The notes beneath the pieces were generated by a model, which had not been told where the DNA came from, made no database searches, and was given only the letters and a program-made list of their open reading frames with translations. Source: Chryseobacterium sp. ISL-6 (lineage in GTDB: Bacteria > Bacteroidota > Bacteroidia > Flavobacteriales > Weeksellaceae). Taken from it: 64,000 bases of DNA. The first letter of the stretch is position 1, and each line of letters starts with the position of its first letter. Both the position numbers and the translations under genes were made by a program. This document shows, piece after piece, positions 8,483 through 18,718 of this stretch. The stretch covers positions 434,001 through 498,000 of the forward strand of contig NZ_JAGGPT010000005.1 in assembly GCF_018613715.1 (NCBI RefSeq). The letters run 5' to 3'.

Positions 8483-10565
8483 ATGAAATTTTGCTCCATT
8501 TATTTTTCCCTTTATAATACTTTAAATAATAATTTTTTATGATCTGGTGATCGATTCTGCTTAAAAGAGGGTCTGTTTCCAGAATTTTTTCAACGACCTT
8601 TTTAGTCGTTTTTATAATTGCTGAATCTTTTACCAGATCCAGTCTTTTAAAATCAACAACACCACTTTGTTGAGTTCCCAGGATATCCCCGGGACCGCGT
8701 AGCTGCATATCTACTTCGGATATTTTAAAACCATCATTCGTTTCCGTCATTGTTTTGATACGGGTTCTGCTTTCAGTAGATAGTTTATCAGATGTCATTA
8801 ATATACAATAACTTTGTTCAGCTCCACGGCCCACACGGCCACGTAATTGATGAAGCTGTGATAATCCAAATCTTTCAGCACTTTCTATAACCATAACAGA
8901 AGCATTAGGTACATTTACGCCCACCTCAATAACGGTGGTGGCAACCATAATCTCAGCTTTTCCAGAGGCAAAATAATTCATGGCTGCATCTTTTTCGTCA
9001 GGTTTCATTCTTCCATGAAGCATACTGACATTATATTCTGAAAATGCCTCCATGACGTGTTCCAAACCTTCCATCAGGTTTTTATAGTCTAAGGTTTCAG
9101 ATTCTTCAATTAAGGGATACACAAAATAGACCTGCCTGCCCTTTTTAATTTCATCTCTACAGAAATTATAAACATACATTCGATCTTTTTCTCTTCTGTG
9201 TGCGGTTACAATAGGTTTTCTACCCACAGGCATTTCATCAATCACAGACACATCCAGGTCAGAATAAAAGCTCATAGCAAGTGTTCTTGGGATAGGAGTA
9301 GCGGTCATTACTAAAATATGGGGTGGAATTTTGTTTTTTGCCCATAGTTTAGCTCTTTGGGCAACACCGAATCTATGCTGCTCATCAATAATAGCTAAAC
9401 CAAGGTTTTTAAACTTTACTTTGTCCTCCAATACTGCATGCGTTCCTACTAAAATCGAGAGTTCTCCATTTTCAAGTTCCTGATGGATTATTTTTCTTTC
9501 AGAAGCTTTTGTAGAGCCGGTTAATAGGCGAACATTAATATCTGTTTTTTCCAGTAATTCCTTTATTCCGTTGTAGTGTTGTTGCGCCAAAATTTCAGTC
9601 GGAGCCATTATGCAGCTTTGAAATCCATTATCCATTGCAATAAGCATAGTCAGCAGGGCAACCATGGTTTTGCCTGATCCAACATCGCCTTGTAAAAGTC
9701 TATTCATCTGGATAGGTTTCTTCATATCCAGTCGAATTTCCTTTAAAACCTTCTTTTGGGCATTAGTAAGCTCAAAGGGAAGATGGTTTTCGTAGAAACC
9801 GGTAAAATAATCACCAACAATTGGAAAAGGATTTCCAAATGATTGACTTTTATGATGGATCTTTTTTAAGCCATAACCCAACTGAAAGAAAAAGGATTCT
9901 TCAAATTTTAATCTGTAATTTGCTTTTTCAAAGTATTCTAGATTTTGAGGAAAATGAACATTCAAAAAAGTTTGTTGCCTTGATAAAAATTTAAAAGACT
10001 GCATCATATAGTCAGGTAGATTCTCCTGAATAAGATTAGGAATTTCTTTGCAGATATTTCTAAGAATTGTTTGAAAGAATTTCTGATTAAGACCTCGTTT
10101 TGTTAATTTTTCTGAACTGGGATAAATAGGTCTTAGACGATTGTCATTTTCTTTTTTTTCCTCAATTTCAATCTCCGGGTGTGGCATTGAAAATTGATTG
10201 TTAAATAAATTGATCTTTCCGAAAATATAGATTTCCTTATTAATTGGTAGCTGCTCCTTTAGCCATTTTGAATATTGGAACCATACCAGATCCATCATTC
10301 CCGTTTCATCATTAAATTTTGCAGTAAGTCTTTTGGTTTTACCTGTCTGTATTTCCTGAACACTTGTAATTTTTCCCTTTAGTTGAATTTCGATATTGCT
10401 TTCCTGAAGGTTGGCAATCTTATACACTTTGTTTTTATCCAAATAACGAATAGGATAGAAGTTTAATAAATCTTCTACAATAGAAATTCCCAACACATTT
10501 TTAATGAGTTTAGCCTTTTCGGGACCGATTCCCTTGACATATTCTATGGAAGTTTCTAAAGTCAT
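8481..10565 (-). CDS. recG: ATP-dependent DNA helicase RecG
   Basis: This 694-residue protein is RecG, which reverses stalled replication forks and processes recombination intermediates. It has an N-terminal wedge/OB region (about 60-150, LKGKITSVQEI...FNDETGMMDLVWF), Walker A GDVGSGKT near 293-300, the DEQHRFG box of motif II, the TATPIPRTLAMS motif III and the C-terminal helicase motifs TTVIEVGVNVPNASVMVIE and QLHQLRGRVGRG. Length is typical. No promoter match to TANNTTTG is evident in the 160-bp gap upstream. It converges on an orphan terminator. Confidence 0.95.
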   Translation of the reverse strand: MTLETSIEYVKGIGPEKAKLIKNVLGISIVEDLLNFYPIRYLDKNKVYKIANLQESNIEIQLKGKITSVQEIQTGKTKRLTAKFNDETGMMDLVWFQYSKWLKEQLPINKEIYIFGKINLFNNQFSMPHPEIEIEEKKENDNRLRPIYPSSEKLTKRGLNQKFFQTILRNICKEIPNLIQENLPDYMMQSFKFLSRQQTFLNVHFPQNLEYFEKANYRLKFEESFFFQLGYGLKKIHHKSQSFGNPFPIVGDYFTGFYENHLPFELTNAQKKVLKEIRLDMKKPIQMNRLLQGDVGSGKTMVALLTMLIAMDNGFQSCIMAPTEILAQQHYNGIKELLEKTDINVRLLTGSTKASERKIIHQELENGELSILVGTHAVLEDKVKFKNLGLAIIDEQHRFGVAQRAKLWAKNKIPPHILVMTATPIPRTLAMSFYSDLDVSVIDEMPVGRKPIVTAHRREKDRMYVYNFCRDEIKKGRQVYFVYPLIEESETLDYKNLMEGLEHVMEAFSEYNVSMLHGRMKPDEKDAAMNYFASGKAEIMVATTVIEVGVNVPNASVMVIESAERFGLSQLHQLRGRVGRGAEQSYCILMTSDKLSTESRTRIKTMTETNDGFKISEVDMQLRGPGDILGTQQSGVVDFKRLDLVKDSAIIKTTKKVVEKILETDPLLSRIDHQIIKNYYLKYYKGKNKWSKIS

Positions 10566-10693
10566 TCAGATAAAAACTCAATACAATAATAGATGAATTA
10601 GTGAGAAAAATGAGATTCCATATCAGCTATTCATTTTTGTAAGCGAGCCCTAATTTCGGCAAAATAGAATAAAATTTCAAATTTTTTAAGAAA

Positions 10694-10720
10694 AAAGACT
10701 TTCATAATTTGAAAGTCTTT
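10694..10720 (-). terminator. Terminator after the thioredoxin gene
   Basis: 11-bp arms AAAGACTTTCA and TGAAAGTCTTT surround a 5-base loop; read on the minus strand the stem is followed by T residues (CTTTTTTC). It lies just past the thioredoxin stop. Confidence 0.8.
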
Positions 10721-10725
10721 GATTT

Positions 10726-11259
10726 TTAATTCTTTATTTTAGATTTGAATCTTTTCTGATAATCTTCCCATTGTTCACGGGTTCGAATTTTTTTATATAA
10801 ATCCTTAGAAATGAATTCTAAATAAGGTTCAAGCTCAATCGCTGAAAGTTCACCCTGAAGGATCGTAATGGGACCTCCGTTTTCATCCAGAAAAACAGTA
10901 CTTGGAACCGCAGCCACATTCATATATTGGGTAAATTCGTGCAAAGAATTTTTGCCTTTTTTATACTCTTTATCGTGATTTGAAAATGTTCTTCCAAAGA
11001 TTTCAATATCACCTTTTTCTTCTGCATTGAATTTTACCGGATAATAATTGTCGTTTAAAATTTGAGCTATAACCGGATGTCCATAAGTCTTTTTGTCCAT
11101 TATTTTACATGGGCCACACCAATCTGCATAAAAGTCAACAAGGATCTTTTTAGGATTTTGTTTTTGAGCCTTTAGCGCCTCCTCAATAGTCATCCATTTG
11201 ACTTGGGCAAAACTGAAGGTGATTAAAAACAAACTTACTATGCTTAGAATTTTTTTCAT
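10726..11259 (-). CDS. Periplasmic thioredoxin-family protein
   Basis: This 177-residue protein begins with a signal peptide (MKKILSIVSLFLITFSFAQ) and has a thioredoxin fold with the redox motif WCGPCK at about 47-52, preceded by KKILVDFYAD, and the cis-proline segment VAAVPSTVFLDENG. The TYGHPVIAQILNDNYYPVKFNAEEKG insert is typical of DsbD-gamma/DUF255-like thioredoxins rather than TrxA. It probably keeps cysteines of exported proteins reduced or isomerised. It begins 44 bases after the POT transporter gene upstream with no terminator between, so the two may be co-transcribed. Confidence 0.85.
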   Translation of the reverse strand: MKKILSIVSLFLITFSFAQVKWMTIEEALKAQKQNPKKILVDFYADWCGPCKIMDKKTYGHPVIAQILNDNYYPVKFNAEEKGDIEIFGRTFSNHDKEYKKGKNSLHEFTQYMNVAAVPSTVFLDENGGPITILQGELSAIELEPYLEFISKDLYKKIRTREQWEDYQKRFKSKIKN

Positions 11260-11303
11260 TTAATTTTTAATTATTAATAAAAATAAGCATAATAAGCTTA
11301 CAT

Positions 11304-12776
11304 TTATTTTACATCTTGCATTAATTTTCTCACAAAGGAGGACATCAAAATTAATACCACTCCGGCAATTAATGCATAGATTCCCAATGTTTTATATCCA
11401 TCAGTATAAGCAACAAGTTTACTCATGTTAGTATTTCCTGTATTAGCCTCAGATAAGCTGGCTCCGATTTTCCCTGCTGCAAATTGTCCGAATGCACTTG
11501 CTAAAAACCATAATCCCATCATCATACCAAACATTTTCTTTGGTGATAATTTGGTGATAATGGACATTCCTATTGGTCCTAAGCACAGCTCTCCAAAGGT
11601 GATAACCAACCATGTAAAAGTAAATAGGTTAAGTGAAGACTTACCATCTGAACCGGCAAAATATCTCAGGCTATAAAATAAAAAGAATCCTGCAGCCAGA
11701 AATAAAAATCCAATTCCGAACTTGTTAATGGTATTAGGCTCAAGTTTTCTTTTATTTAAACCAATCCATGCTAAACCGATCAGCGGACTAAAAATAATAA
11801 TGAAAAAAGAGTTAGCACTATTGTTTATCACATTGGGATCCATCCCGAAGCCTAAAAGTTTATGTACTAAATTGTCTTTCGCGAATAAAGATAAAGATCC
11901 GCCACTTTGCTCATAAATGGAGTTGAACAAAAAGTACATGAAGATAAATATAAATGCTGCAACAAGTTTCTTTTGATAAGGAGAGGTTTGTTTTAGTGTT
12001 TCAACTATAAAATACCCAACAGCTGCAATACCTATTAAATACATAAAGTAATCTGTATAATTTGTATTCTTCACCATAATGAAAATAAGCGGCATGCTTA
12101 ATAATGCACCAATATAGACCAATACTTCGCGTAAAGTTCTTTTTGATTGTGGAAGTACTTGCAACGGTGAGTCTCCAATAGGACCTAAGGATTTTTTCGT
12201 AGCAAAAAAAGTAATTAAACCTAGAATCATCACAATAGCTGCTGCAAGGAAGCACCAAGACCAGGAGTAATATTTTCCCAGATAAACACACAGAGCACCA
12301 CCTAAAAGCCCACCAATATTGATTCCTGCATAGAATAAGCCATATCCGGCATCTCTTCTCGGATCATCCTCTTTATAAAGTTCTCCTACCATGGAAGAAA
12401 TATTGGGTTTAAAGAACCCAGTCCCAATAATAGAGCAGGTAATACCAAAATAAAAGAAATCGTGTGGGGAAAAGGCAATAATAAGATTACCGATTGACAT
12501 GATAATACCTCCAAAAACCAAGGATTTTTTGAATCCTAAAATTTTATCGGCAAAAATTCCGCCAATAAAAGTAAAAGCATAAATGAAAGCCTGTATGGCG
12601 CCATATTGTAAGTTCGCTTTATCTTCTAATAAACCTAATTGATCCACCATGAAAATCGTAAGAACACCACGCATCCCATAAAAACAAAAACGCTCCCACA
12701 TTTCTACCGTGAATAGCGTCCAAAGCTGTTTAGGATACTTTCCTTTAAAATTTTGTATTTCTTCTAATGTATACAT
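11304..12776 (-). CDS. POT-family proton-coupled peptide transporter (copy 1)
   Basis: This 490-residue inner-membrane protein is a member of the proton-dependent oligopeptide transporter family (PTR2, MFS superfamily), which imports di- and tripeptides. The ExxER motif is seen as EMWERFCFYGMRG near residue 25 and the second family signature as GFFKPNISSMVGELY around 120. TM segments follow the 12-14 helix MFS pattern. It is the most downstream of three tandem paralogues on the minus strand and may share a transcript with the thioredoxin gene. Substrate range is not visible from sequence. Confidence 0.9.
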   Translation of the reverse strand: MYTLEEIQNFKGKYPKQLWTLFTVEMWERFCFYGMRGVLTIFMVDQLGLLEDKANLQYGAIQAFIYAFTFIGGIFADKILGFKKSLVFGGIIMSIGNLIIAFSPHDFFYFGITCSIIGTGFFKPNISSMVGELYKEDDPRRDAGYGLFYAGINIGGLLGGALCVYLGKYYSWSWCFLAAAIVMILGLITFFATKKSLGPIGDSPLQVLPQSKRTLREVLVYIGALLSMPLIFIMVKNTNYTDYFMYLIGIAAVGYFIVETLKQTSPYQKKLVAAFIFIFMYFLFNSIYEQSGGSLSLFAKDNLVHKLLGFGMDPNVINNSANSFFIIIFSPLIGLAWIGLNKRKLEPNTINKFGIGFLFLAAGFFLFYSLRYFAGSDGKSSLNLFTFTWLVITFGELCLGPIGMSIITKLSPKKMFGMMMGLWFLASAFGQFAAGKIGASLSEANTGNTNMSKLVAYTDGYKTLGIYALIAGVVLILMSSFVRKLMQDVK

Positions 12777-12835
12777 ATTAATTGAACAATAATAAAATAA
12801 GATGTTTCATTTTGAAACGGATTCGCTAATTTATA

Positions 12836-12865
12836 AAAAAACCTCTGACTTAGCAGAGGTTTTTT
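12836..12865 (-). terminator. Terminator between POT copies 2 and 1
   Basis: Arms AAAAAACCTCTG and CAGAGGTTTTTT with loop ACTTAG. The structure is symmetric, with A and T runs on both sides, but only the minus-strand gene at 12886-14637 ends here. Confidence 0.85.
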
Positions 12866-12885
12866 ATAGTATTTTATTAATGAAA

Positions 12886-14637
12886 CTAGCCTACGCCGTT
12901 CATCATTTTCTTTAATCTTGGTGAAAGTATGGCAAGAATTACAGATGCGATACCACAAAGTACAACGAATACCATGAAGAATTCAAATAAATTATGAATT
13001 TCTACACCCGCAAAAGTTGTATTGGCAATAGGTAATTGTTCTTTCTCAAATAAAGCCAATTGCTCAGGAGTAAGTGTTACTTTTTTATCCAAAACATCCT
13101 GTAGATTTACACCCAGTTTTTCAGCTTTTACAAACTTGTCTCCTGTTGCAGGAATAATAGCCCCTAGAGAACCTGCTAAGGCATAACCCGCAGCATTAGA
13201 GATAAAGAAAACCCCATACAACAATGAAGCAAATCTTTTTGGAGCAAGCTTACCTACCAATGATAATCCGATTGGTGATAAACAAAGCTCTCCCATTGTT
13301 TGAATCAAATATAATAACATTAACCATTTGATGGCTAATAAACCTGTATTTCCCAGATCTTTTACATTGTAAGCGATAATGAAATAACTTAAAGCAATTA
13401 AGGCAAGACCTATTGCCTGTTTCATTGGAGATACCGGCTCTTTTCCTTTAGCTCTCAATTTATCCCAAAGGATACTGAATGGCAATGCCAATGCTACAAC
13501 AAATAGTCCATTGAAGATTTGTACCATAGATGGCGGCATATTCCAACCAAAAATACTTCTGTCTGTTTGGTTATCTGCGATAAAAGTTAAAGATGAACCT
13601 GCCTGTTCAAAAGCAGCCCAAAAGAAAATAATAAAGAATGAAACAATATAAATTACCCAGATTCTTTGTCTTTCCACTTTGTTTTCAGCAGAGCTCATGA
13701 TCAAAAATGCCAGAGAGATCCCTGCAGCGTAGATAAATGGATAAATAAGCCCTTTGATAAGCTGTCCCATTCCTACAGAATTAAATCCAAATTCACCTAC
13801 TAGAACATATCTGAACACAAAGAAAAGAGCAACAAATAATACAGTTGCTATTCCCATAGATTTTCCTGAAAATTTTGCAGTTTGTGTTTCTCCTTCTTCA
13901 AAGTCTGCGCTGGTACTGTTTTTAGGTAATCCTCCGATTGGTCTTCCTTCAGGAGTTACGACATACTTATTTTTAAGAATGAAAAATGTTACTGTTCCTA
14001 TAATCATTGCTATAGATGCAGCCAGGAATCCCCATTTGAAAGCGAAAATATCTCTAACTCCTGCAGAATCCTTTACATCTCCTAAATAAGGACAAATAAA
14101 CTGACCTAAAAACGCTCCGATATTAATACCCATATAGAAAATGGTAAACGCCGAATCCAATTTAGATTTTTCTTGTTTAGGATAAAGACTTCCTACCATT
14201 GAGGAAATATTTGGTTTGAAGAAACCATTTCCAAAGATAATAATGAATAAAGCCAACCACATAAAGGTTTTTGCTCCGCCTAAGCTTTCAGAAAATGTAG
14301 ATGCACTCAGGAAAAGTAAAAACTGCCCAATTGCCATAAGGCTTCCTCCTAAGATAATACAGTTTCTGTTTCCCAGATATTTATCTGCAATAAAACCTCC
14401 TAATAGAGGTGTTAAATAACATAAAGCAAGAAAACCCCCATAAATAATAGATGCATCAGCCTCCTTCATTAAGAGAGAATTTACCATAAATAAGGTAAGT
14501 AATGCTCTCATCCCATAAAAGTTGAAACGTTCCCACATTTCTGTTCCGAAAAGAACCCATAATCCTTTTGGATGTCTGGAACCTTTATTCTCTACAAATT
14601 CATCCGGTTTCGGATTTAATGCTTCAATATTATCCAT
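12886..14637 (-). CDS. POT-family proton-coupled peptide transporter (copy 2)
   Basis: A 583-residue PTR2/MFS transporter with EMWERFNFYGMRA near residue 33 and GNGFFKPNISSMVGSLY near 137, both POT signatures. It is about 90 residues longer than copy 1. Part of the extra length is a polar segment near the C-terminus (about 495-555, containing KLGVNLQDVLDKKVTL and FEKEQLPI) between the last two membrane regions, which probably forms an extracytoplasmic loop. It has a good promoter (14667-14696) and its own terminator, so it is an independent transcription unit. Import of di- and tripeptides is expected. Confidence 0.9.
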   Translation of the reverse strand: MDNIEALNPKPDEFVENKGSRHPKGLWVLFGTEMWERFNFYGMRALLTLFMVNSLLMKEADASIIYGGFLALCYLTPLLGGFIADKYLGNRNCIILGGSLMAIGQFLLFLSASTFSESLGGAKTFMWLALFIIIFGNGFFKPNISSMVGSLYPKQEKSKLDSAFTIFYMGINIGAFLGQFICPYLGDVKDSAGVRDIFAFKWGFLAASIAMIIGTVTFFILKNKYVVTPEGRPIGGLPKNSTSADFEEGETQTAKFSGKSMGIATVLFVALFFVFRYVLVGEFGFNSVGMGQLIKGLIYPFIYAAGISLAFLIMSSAENKVERQRIWVIYIVSFFIIFFWAAFEQAGSSLTFIADNQTDRSIFGWNMPPSMVQIFNGLFVVALALPFSILWDKLRAKGKEPVSPMKQAIGLALIALSYFIIAYNVKDLGNTGLLAIKWLMLLYLIQTMGELCLSPIGLSLVGKLAPKRFASLLYGVFFISNAAGYALAGSLGAIIPATGDKFVKAEKLGVNLQDVLDKKVTLTPEQLALFEKEQLPIANTTFAGVEIHNLFEFFMVFVVLCGIASVILAILSPRLKKMMNGVG

Positions 14638-14666
14638 ATTTTATTGTTAATTTTTGTTAAGACTAG

Positions 14667-14696
14667 CAAATATAGTTTTTTTTGAGTTTTTGGCAA
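14667..14696 (-). promoter_or_regulatory. Promoter of POT copy 2
   Basis: On the minus strand: TTG (14696-14694), a 19-base spacer, and TATATTTG (14674-14667), an exact fit to the flavobacterial TTG-N17-23-TANNTTTG model. The -7 box ends 29 bases before the ATG. Confidence 0.75.
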
Positions 14697-14720
14697 GTTT
14701 TTAATTTTATATTTAATAAA

Positions 14721-14747
14721 AAAGCTGTAGAACTCTGCTACAGCTTT
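14721..14747 (-). terminator. Terminator after POT copy 3
   Basis: 10-bp arms AAAGCTGTAG and CTACAGCTTT with loop AACTCTG; on the minus strand six T follow in total (GCTTTTTTATT). Confidence 0.8.
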
Positions 14748-14769
14748 ATTATCTATCTAAAAGGGATGA

Positions 14770-16425
14770 TTAATGCCCTTTTTCTTTCATGATTTTGTTC
14801 AATCTTTTTAACATAGAAAGGCCTAATAACGTTGCAAAAATTAATAAAGCGAAGTTTACTAAGAAATAATTTACTTTATTGTCATAGTTATACCAGGTGC
14901 TTGCTAAGATTCCAGAAAGTTTGTTCCCCACAGAATTAGCAAGGAAAAAGCCACCCATCATAAGTGCTGTGATTCTCGGTGGCGAGAGCTTGGAAACAAA
15001 AGACAATCCCATTGGAGAAAGACAAAGTTCGCCGACTGTAATGACTCCATAACCGGCAACCAGCCACCATGGAGAAACCTTAACCGCTCCATTATCTCCG
15101 GCTATTACTGCTAAAACCATTACCAGACAGGATAATCCAGAAATAAACAGTCCCAAAACAATCTTTGTAGGAGTTAATGGTTCCTTTCCTTTTCTTCGCA
15201 GTAAGGCCCAAAATCCAACCACTAAAGGTGTTAAAGCAATAACCCAAAATGGATTGATTGATTGAAATAATTCCGTATTGTACAGAAATACCTGCTTCTC
15301 GGGATTCTTTTCAAGTTCTGCACGTTGCTCAGAGGAAATATTTTTAAAATAGACATCTTTGCCGGTTGTTTTTATTGTTTTTCCGTCTTTATCTTTTTGA
15401 GATTGATACTGATCATCATAAACAGGAACCTCTTTATCTTTATAGCTTTTCCCATCTACCATATAGATATCTTCTAAAGGCTTTTCTATAGCTGCAGGGA
15501 CACTTCGGTCTGTGTAATAATTAGCCCATCTCGTTAATGCTGTTCCATTCTGTTTGAAAACTGCCCAGAAAAACATACTGATCAAAAATACAGATAACAA
15601 GGCTCCAATAGAAGTTTTTTCTTCTGGTTTTGCCTTAAAATAAAGAGAAGCGTAAAAGTAAATAACAGGGATACAGGCAAAAATAAATGCATCTGTACTG
15701 TCACTTCCGAAAATATTATTAGGTACAAACCATCCAATTGCTCCAGCTATGATCGCTGGTAGGAAAACCTTAATTAAGATTTCAGAAAGTTTGGTATCTC
15801 CTTCTTGTACAGGCTTCATCTGAGCTGCGTGGATATAATGTTTTCTTCCAATGGTAAAAATTATCATACCAACTAGCATACCTACTCCAGCAGTAATAAA
15901 GGCTTCACCCCATCCGAATTTATTACGCATAAAAGCGGCGATAATATTACAGATAAAGGCACCAATATTAATTCCCATATAGAAAATATTGTAGCCAGAA
16001 TCTTTATTTGCTCTATAAGGTTCTTCAGAATATAGATTTCCTAAAAGGGTAGAAATGGTTGGTTTAAAGAAACCGTTTCCGATAATAATTAATGCTAAAG
16101 ACCCATAAAATAAAGGTAGATCTTTGAAAACTCCCATCCCGATATAACCCGCAGCCATTAAAATTCCTCCTAAATAGATAGATTTGATATAACCTAAAAC
16201 TCTATCTGCTAGAAATCCACCAATAAAAGGTGTTAAATAGGTCAAAGCGATATAAGTTCCAAAAATATCATCAGCAGTTTTGTCGGGCAGCCCGAGACCA
16301 CCTTTCAACCCTGTAGGCTCAATAACGTAAAGAACAAAAATTCCGAGAATTAAATAATACCCGAAACGTTCCCACATTTCAGTAAAAAAGAGAAAAGGCA
16401 GGCCTTTAGGATGTTTAGTCTTCAT
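14770..16425 (-). CDS. POT-family proton-coupled peptide transporter (copy 3)
   Basis: From the ATG at 16425 it has 551 residues. A TTG at 16449 is in frame but overlaps a candidate -7 box (16454-16447, TATTTTTG), so the ATG before KTKHPKGLPF is preferred. POT signatures are TEMWERFGYYLILG and GNGFFKPTISTLLGNLY. A hydrophilic insert of about 70 residues (about 330-400, rich in D, K and Q, with KDKDGKTIKTTG) interrupts the membrane region and probably forms an extracytoplasmic loop. It is the most diverged of the three tandem copies and lies next to the S9 peptidase. Confidence 0.9.
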   Translation of the reverse strand: MKTKHPKGLPFLFFTEMWERFGYYLILGIFVLYVIEPTGLKGGLGLPDKTADDIFGTYIALTYLTPFIGGFLADRVLGYIKSIYLGGILMAAGYIGMGVFKDLPLFYGSLALIIIGNGFFKPTISTLLGNLYSEEPYRANKDSGYNIFYMGINIGAFICNIIAAFMRNKFGWGEAFITAGVGMLVGMIIFTIGRKHYIHAAQMKPVQEGDTKLSEILIKVFLPAIIAGAIGWFVPNNIFGSDSTDAFIFACIPVIYFYASLYFKAKPEEKTSIGALLSVFLISMFFWAVFKQNGTALTRWANYYTDRSVPAAIEKPLEDIYMVDGKSYKDKEVPVYDDQYQSQKDKDGKTIKTTGKDVYFKNISSEQRAELEKNPEKQVFLYNTELFQSINPFWVIALTPLVVGFWALLRRKGKEPLTPTKIVLGLFISGLSCLVMVLAVIAGDNGAVKVSPWWLVAGYGVITVGELCLSPMGLSFVSKLSPPRITALMMGGFFLANSVGNKLSGILASTWYNYDNKVNYFLVNFALLIFATLLGLSMLKRLNKIMKEKGH

Positions 16426-16520
16426 CGATTCAAATTTCAAATTTCTCAAAAATAAGTTTTTAATTTTAATTGATAAAATAAATTACTCTTTGCAAAACGA
16501 TTAATGAAATTAATATTAAA

Positions 16521-16548
16521 AAACCTTCTAAAATAAATTAGAAGGTTT
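16521..16548 (-). terminator. Terminator after the S9 peptidase
   Basis: 10-bp arms AAACCTTCTA and TAGAAGGTTT around an 8-base AT loop; on the minus strand TTTTTT follows in part (GGTTTTTTAATA). Confidence 0.75.
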
Positions 16549-16569
16549 AATAGGTTATTTGATACTAGA

Positions 16570-18699
16570 TTATAAATTATCTAAAATAAAATCTGTCATT
16601 TTCTGATACAGTTGTGGTCTTGTCTGGCCACCATAAATCCCGTGATTTTTATCCGGATAAGCCATGAAATCAAACTGTTTTTTGTTTTGAATCAATGCCT
16701 CAGAGAATTCCATGGAATTCTGGAAATGTACATTATCATCAGCAGTTCCGTGAATCAATAAGAGTTTTCCTTTTAATAGGTTGGCATATTCTGTTGGGGA
16801 ATTTTTATCATATCCTTCCGCGTTTTCCTGTGGAGTCCTCATGAACCTTTCTGTATAAACAGAATCGTAATACCTCCAGTTGGTAACTGGTGCAACAGCA
16901 ATCCCCGCTTTGAAAACATCAGCGCCCTTTGTCATAGCTAAACTCGTCATATAACCTCCGAAGCTCCAACCGAACATTCCGATTCGGCTTTTATCAATAT
17001 AGGATTGATTTCCAAACCATTTTGCAGCAGTGATCTGATCTTCAATTTCGTATTTCCCTAAATTCATGTAGGTTACTTTTTTGAATTTCGCTCCTTTATA
17101 TCCTGTTCCACGTCCATCTACACAAGCTACAATATATCCCTTTTGAACTAAATGATTAAACCATAAAGTATTTCCGGTATCCCAGGTGTTAGCCACCTGT
17201 TGAGAACCAGGTCCTGAATACTGAAACATAAATAAAGGATACTTTTTGTTTGGATCAAAGTTCTTAGGTTTCATCACCCATGCATTCATTTGATCACCCA
17301 CTGAGTTTGGAATAGTAATAAACTCTTTATCAACAAAATTGTCAGCTTTTAGTTTTTGTAGCTGATCATTGTTGTTTTGTAATTCTTTTACAGTTTTACC
17401 ATTTCCGTCTTTTAAGACAAAAGTAAATGGCTTTGAAACTGTAGAGGAGGTCTCGATAAAATAATTATAGTTCTTACTGAAATTGGCAGAATTATTTCCT
17501 TCTGCGTTTGAGATCAGTTGAGATTTTCCGTTTTCTATATTGATCTTGGAAATCACTTTGTTGATACTTCCTTTCTCAGTGGTCTGAACATAAATTTCTT
17601 TAGACTTTGGATTGTAACCGTAATAATCTGTTACTTCCCAATTTCCTTTTGTAACTTGTTTTTTCAGCTTGCCATCTTTGTCATACCAATATAAATGACG
17701 GTTGCCATCTCTTTCTGAACCCCAAAGAAATGAATCATCTTCAAGAAATTCTAATGTAGGGCTATCTGTATCAATCCATTTTTCGTCAGTTTCCGTAAAC
17801 AACTTCTGAACTGCTCCGGTCTTTGTATTAACTTTTAAAATATCAGAAGCATTTTGTATTCTTTCAGAAGTAATTAACACCATTTCATCTGCTTTTGCAG
17901 TTTGAAAAACATTGGGGATGTAATAATTTTTAAAAGAACCTAAATTCAATGGTATTGTTTTTCCTGAATCCAGACGGTATAATTGTGCTGAAACAATAGA
18001 ATTTTTTTCTCCTGCTTTAGGGTATTTATAACGCATTTCCGACGGATACAATGATTTACCGTAGATAGGAATGTATATTTCCGGAACCTGACTCTCATCT
18101 GATTTTACGAAAACAAGTGCATCCGAGTTTTTTGTCCATTCAAATAATCTCGCGTGTCCGAATTCTTCCTCATATACCCAGTCTGCCAATCCATTGAGAA
18201 TAGAATTTTTCTTTCCATCTGTAGTTATCTGGGTAATTTTTCCAGAGGTTAGATCCTGGAAAAATAAATTGTTTTCAGAAATGAACGCTACCTTACTGGC
18301 ATCCGGAGAGAATCTTGGCTCCTGCACTGTTTTACCATCATTTAAGCTGGTTACTTTTCCTGATTTTAAATCTTTAACATCAAATTTGCCTAAAAAGGAA
18401 TGTCTGTAAATTGGCTGACTATCTTTAAGTAAGAGGATCTTCGACTCATCATCAGAAAACTCATAACTCTGGTATTGTCCATCAACAATATTTCCTTCTT
18501 TTTGGGAAGTTTTGTAAGAATATTTTGCAATTCCACCCTGTTCAATAACCAGATAATTTTCTCCATTTTTCATGGAAGTAATTCCAGCAATGCCCTTTCC
18601 GCGGTAATATCCTGAATATATTTTGTCTAATGTAATTTCTTGTGCTGATAGATTTTGAAATACAGCAGCAATACTAAGAGTTAATAGGATTTTTTTCAT
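16570..18699 (-). CDS. DPP-IV-like S9 family peptidase
   Basis: A 709-residue exported peptidase with a signal peptide (first 19 residues, ending LSAQ), an N-terminal eight-bladed propeller (DPPIV_N, about 80-440, with EEEFGHARLFEWTKNSDALVF) and a C-terminal alpha/beta hydrolase. The catalytic triad is visible: Ser579 in GWSFGGYM, Asp in GTADDNV and His in KNHGIYGG. The EE pair of the propeller (YEEEF) is the substrate N-terminus anchor of DPP-IV. It should release X-Pro or X-Ala dipeptides in the periplasm, which the three POT transporters beside it could import. Confidence 0.92.
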   Translation of the reverse strand: MKKILLTLSIAAVFQNLSAQEITLDKIYSGYYRGKGIAGITSMKNGENYLVIEQGGIAKYSYKTSQKEGNIVDGQYQSYEFSDDESKILLLKDSQPIYRHSFLGKFDVKDLKSGKVTSLNDGKTVQEPRFSPDASKVAFISENNLFFQDLTSGKITQITTDGKKNSILNGLADWVYEEEFGHARLFEWTKNSDALVFVKSDESQVPEIYIPIYGKSLYPSEMRYKYPKAGEKNSIVSAQLYRLDSGKTIPLNLGSFKNYYIPNVFQTAKADEMVLITSERIQNASDILKVNTKTGAVQKLFTETDEKWIDTDSPTLEFLEDDSFLWGSERDGNRHLYWYDKDGKLKKQVTKGNWEVTDYYGYNPKSKEIYVQTTEKGSINKVISKINIENGKSQLISNAEGNNSANFSKNYNYFIETSSTVSKPFTFVLKDGNGKTVKELQNNNDQLQKLKADNFVDKEFITIPNSVGDQMNAWVMKPKNFDPNKKYPLFMFQYSGPGSQQVANTWDTGNTLWFNHLVQKGYIVACVDGRGTGYKGAKFKKVTYMNLGKYEIEDQITAAKWFGNQSYIDKSRIGMFGWSFGGYMTSLAMTKGADVFKAGIAVAPVTNWRYYDSVYTERFMRTPQENAEGYDKNSPTEYANLLKGKLLLIHGTADDNVHFQNSMEFSEALIQNKKQFDFMAYPDKNHGIYGGQTRPQLYQKMTDFILDNL

Positions 18700-18718
18700 T
18701 TCTAATTTTAAAGAGATT